Shown here one piece after another: positions 62,309-64,000 of a DNA stretch of 64,000 nucleotides; within the stretch, counting starts at the first letter, position 1, and every line of letters begins with the position of its first letter. Both the position numbers and the translations under genes were made by a program. Under the pieces are notes generated by a model. It saw nothing but the letters and a program-made list of their open reading frames with translations, had not been told where the DNA came from and made no database searches. Source of the stretch: Pseudoxanthomonas sp. J31 (GTDB lineage: Bacteria > Pseudomonadota > Gammaproteobacteria > Xanthomonadales > Xanthomonadaceae); NCBI RefSeq assembly GCF_000510725.1, contig NZ_AZNZ01000001.1, forward strand, positions 372,001 to 436,000, in the 5' to 3' direction.

Positions 62309-63108
62309 GGCTGGCTCCTCGCGCAGCGGAAGCCCAGGTTGCCGAGGGTGGCAGCGGGCGTGAGGGCCGAGAGCAGGACGAAGCGCTTGACCGCGCCGTA
62401 GTCGGCCGGATCGTTGAAGGCCATGGCCGAGGCGCCGCAGTACTGCAGGGCGTCGCCGTCGTCGCGGCCGCGGCGGTCGCCGCCGCCCAGCAACGAGGTG
62501 GCGTCGCCGGTCCATTCCCAGTAGGCGCCGTGCAGGCCACGGACGCCGTACACGTTGGCCGGGGCGTCCGCCGCGGCATCGGGCGCGTGCGGGGTGCCGT
62601 CGTTGGCCTGGCGCAGGCGCCACTGGCGGTCGTGGCGGGCATCGGCGCGGGTGGCGTCGGCGGCCGCGGCGAATTCCCACTCGAGGAAGTCCGGCAGGCG
62701 CCCGCCAGCCTCGCGGCAGAACGCATCGGCGGCGTACCAGTTCACGTGCACCACCGGTGCGTCCGGGTCCAGCCTGGCGCCGGGGGCGTCGGCACTTTCC
62801 CAGTGGCCCAGGTAGCCGGGACTGGAGAACAGCGCGGGGATGCGGTCGCGCCGCCACTCGGGGCGGCGCGCCACGAATGCGGCGAACTGCGCGTTGCTGA
62901 CCGGGCGCTCCATCAGCTGGAACGGCGCCACCGGCAGCACCGGCCGCTCCTCCTCGAAGCGCACCGCCGAACGGAACGCGCCGCCGGGAATGGACCGCCA
63001 TGCGATCCCGCCGCCGGACGCCGCGTCGGTGGCGGCGGCCCCGGCCAGGGCCGGAGCCAGCGCCAGGACGGCGGCGAGGGTGGTGGACAGGGGCATGCTG
63101 CGGGACAT
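62305..63108 (-). CDS. nirV: NirV-like formylglycine-generating-enzyme-fold protein
   Basis: A 267-residue exported protein (signal ending about 25) of the SUMF1/FGE fold: RSIPGGAFRSAV, VSNAQFAAFV, VVHVNWYAADAFCREAGGRLP, EWEFAAAA and GNLGFRC are typical. The gene immediately follows nirK, the classical place of nirV. The two catalytic Cys of true FGE are not evident, as in other NirV-type proteins. Role in NirK maturation or tuning is suspected but unproven. Confidence 0.82.
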   Translation of the reverse strand: MSRSMPLSTTLAAVLALAPALAGAAATDAASGGGIAWRSIPGGAFRSAVRFEEERPVLPVAPFQLMERPVSNAQFAAFVARRPEWRRDRIPALFSSPGYLGHWESADAPGARLDPDAPVVHVNWYAADAFCREAGGRLPDFLEWEFAAAADATRADARHDRQWRLRQANDGTPHAPDAAADAPANVYGVRGLHGAYWEWTGDATSLLGGGDRRGRDDGDALQYCGASAMAFNDPADYGAVKRFVLLSALTPAATLGNLGFRCARSQP

Positions 63109-63122
63109 GGCGGCGGCTGCGC

Positions 63123-64000
63123 TCAGTGCTGGTGGCCCTGGGGTTCGGCTTCCGGGTACTCGACGTCGTGCTGCTGGCCGGTGTAGATCTCCGGGCGCTT
63201 CTCGCCGTCGACCTTGAGGATGCCCAGCGTGCCCTTGTGGAAGGCGCGGAACAGGCTGTGGTCGACCAGCACGAAGTTGCCGGGCACGTCGGCCTTGAAC
63301 TCGACGATGGCCGAGCCGCCGGCCGGGATCAGCGTGGTCTGCACGTTCTCCTGGTACTTGCTGCCGCCCTCGAAGTAGACCTTGTCGAAGATCTCGCCGA
63401 TGACGTGGAAGCTGGAGGTCAGGTTGGGGCCGCCGTTGCCGACGTACATGCGGATCTTCTCGCCGGCGTTGGCCTGCAGCGCGTTGTCGCCGGTGAGCGC
63501 GCCGACCGAGCCGTTGAACACCACGTAGGTCGGATCCTCGGCGATGCCCTTCTCCAGGCTGAAGGCCTGCAGGCCTTTCTCGCCGTTGGCACCCTCGGTG
63601 TAGAAGTCGCCCTGCATGACGTAGAACTCCTTGTCCACCGGCTCCATGCCTTCCTCCGGTTCGACCAGGATCAGGCCGTACATGCCGTTGGCCACGTGCA
63701 TCGCCACCGGGGCCATCGCGCAGTGGTAGACGTACAGGCCGGGGTTGAGCGCCTTGAACGTGAACTGCGTCTCGCGGCCGGGCAGGGTGAAGGTGGCCTC
63801 GGCGCCGCCGCCCTGGCCGGTCACCGCGTGCAGGTCGATGTTGTGGGAGAAGTGCGAGCTGTGGTGGTTCTTCAGCCGGAACTCCACCGTGTCGCCCTCG
63901 CGCACGCGGATGAAGCTGCCGGGGACCGAACCACCGAAGGTCCAGAAGTTGTAGGTGACGCCGTCGTCCAGCTGCATCTCCTTCTCGACCATCTCCAGGT
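63123..64000 (-). CDS. nirK: Copper-containing nitrite reductase (5' part outside the window)
   Basis: The last 292 residues of NirK, a periplasmic trimer reducing nitrite to NO. Visible are [18 protein letters not shown] with type 1/2 copper histidines and the active-site Asp region, [18 protein letters not shown] with the type 1 Cys, His and Met, and the second cupredoxin domain with [11 protein letters not shown] and [13 protein letters not shown] supplying the remaining His. The frame continues past 64000, so the start and signal peptide are missing. The stretch is intact with no frameshift. Confidence 0.95.
   Translation of the reverse strand, partial: LEMVEKEMQLDDGVTYNFWTFGGSVPGSFIRVREGDTVEFRLKNHHSSHFSHNIDLHAVTGQGGGAEATFTLPGRETQFTFKALNPGLYVYHCAMAPVAMHVANGMYGLILVEPEEGMEPVDKEFYVMQGDFYTEGANGEKGLQAFSLEKGIAEDPTYVVFNGSVGALTGDNALQANAGEKIRMYVGNGGPNLTSSFHVIGEIFDKVYFEGGSKYQENVQTTLIPAGGSAIVEFKADVPGNFVLVDHSLFRAFHKGTLGILKVDGEKRPEIYTGQQHDVEYPEAEPQGHQH

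Overview
The window is a chromosomal stretch from a high-GC (about 70% by eye) gammaproteobacterium of the Xanthomonadaceae/Lysobacteraceae. The evidence is a Clp-type CRP regulator whose reported c-di-GMP residues are all present with an offset of one, a 264-residue xanthomonad-type SpeD, a Xanthomonas/Caulobacter-type TonB-dependent receptor, DUF1415, YajQ, and an ATP synthase beta subunit of the xanthomonad variant. A copper nitrite reductase with azurin suggests a denitrifying genus such as Pseudoxanthomonas, Thermomonas or Luteimonas, but the genus cannot be fixed from sequence alone. There are no insertion sequences, phage genes, CRISPR arrays or rRNA operons; this is mostly core chromosome with a few accessory loci.

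Layout. (1) 1-8026: a carbohydrate locus with a DMT transporter, a Tat-exported alpha-galactosidase, an amidohydrolase lipoprotein, a DeoR/AgaR-type regulator and a large TonB-dependent receptor. TTTCGTTT-type repeats lie in both divergent promoter regions, so this looks like one small regulon. (2) 8103-10569: rsmC, rsuA and a HAD phosphatase in a tightly overlapping operon. (3) 10623-14551: a DUF2946 protein, a TonB-dependent receptor and a His/Cys-rich BNR lipoprotein, a probable metal (copper?) uptake unit starting from an apparently leaderless promoter. (4) 14559-22203: an SDR, DUF1415, yajQ, a DMT exporter, metNIQ, a membrane protein, a permuted papain-fold hydrolase and an OmpW-like protein. 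(5) 22589-26173: pyruvate dehydrogenase E2 and an unusual E3 carrying two tandem, nearly identical lipoyl domains; no E1 gene is nearby.

(6) 27270-34714: the complete F1Fo ATP synthase operon atpIBEFHAGDC with a promoter, a terminator and a strong hairpin after atpE. (7) 35016-38722: trpD, a small ABM-domain protein, trpC, a HAD-IB phosphatase and clp. (8) 38858-42211: speD, a guanidine-II (mini-ykkC) riboswitch preceding the SMR exporter gdx, coq7, rplM-rpsI and tRNA-Gln(CUG). (9) 42250-52469: a MASE2-GGDEF diguanylate cyclase, then the whole cbb3 oxidase locus on the minus strand (ccoNOQP, a 98-residue membrane protein, ccoGHIS, a SafE-like protein) under a perfect FNR/Anr box. (10) 52596-60672: a PatZ-like acyl-CoA synthetase/GNAT fusion, a TrxB-like flavoprotein, and the methylcitrate-cycle genes prpF and acnD with an SRPBCC gene between them. 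(11) 60877-64000: a nitrite-respiration cluster nirK (cut by the window edge), nirV, SCO, azurin and a small Cys-tailed protein.

How they fit together: the cbb3 oxidase and the NirK/azurin cluster serve microaerobic and nitrite respiration, feeding the same proton-motive force used by the ATP synthase. The copper handling implied by ccoI, SCO, azurin and perhaps DUF2946/TonB would support both. Clp and the GGDEF enzyme provide c-di-GMP signalling. Most operons use 4-nt ATGA/GTGA/TTGA stop-start overlaps, and several starts are GTG or TTG; starts given here were set by Shine-Dalgarno position where possible.
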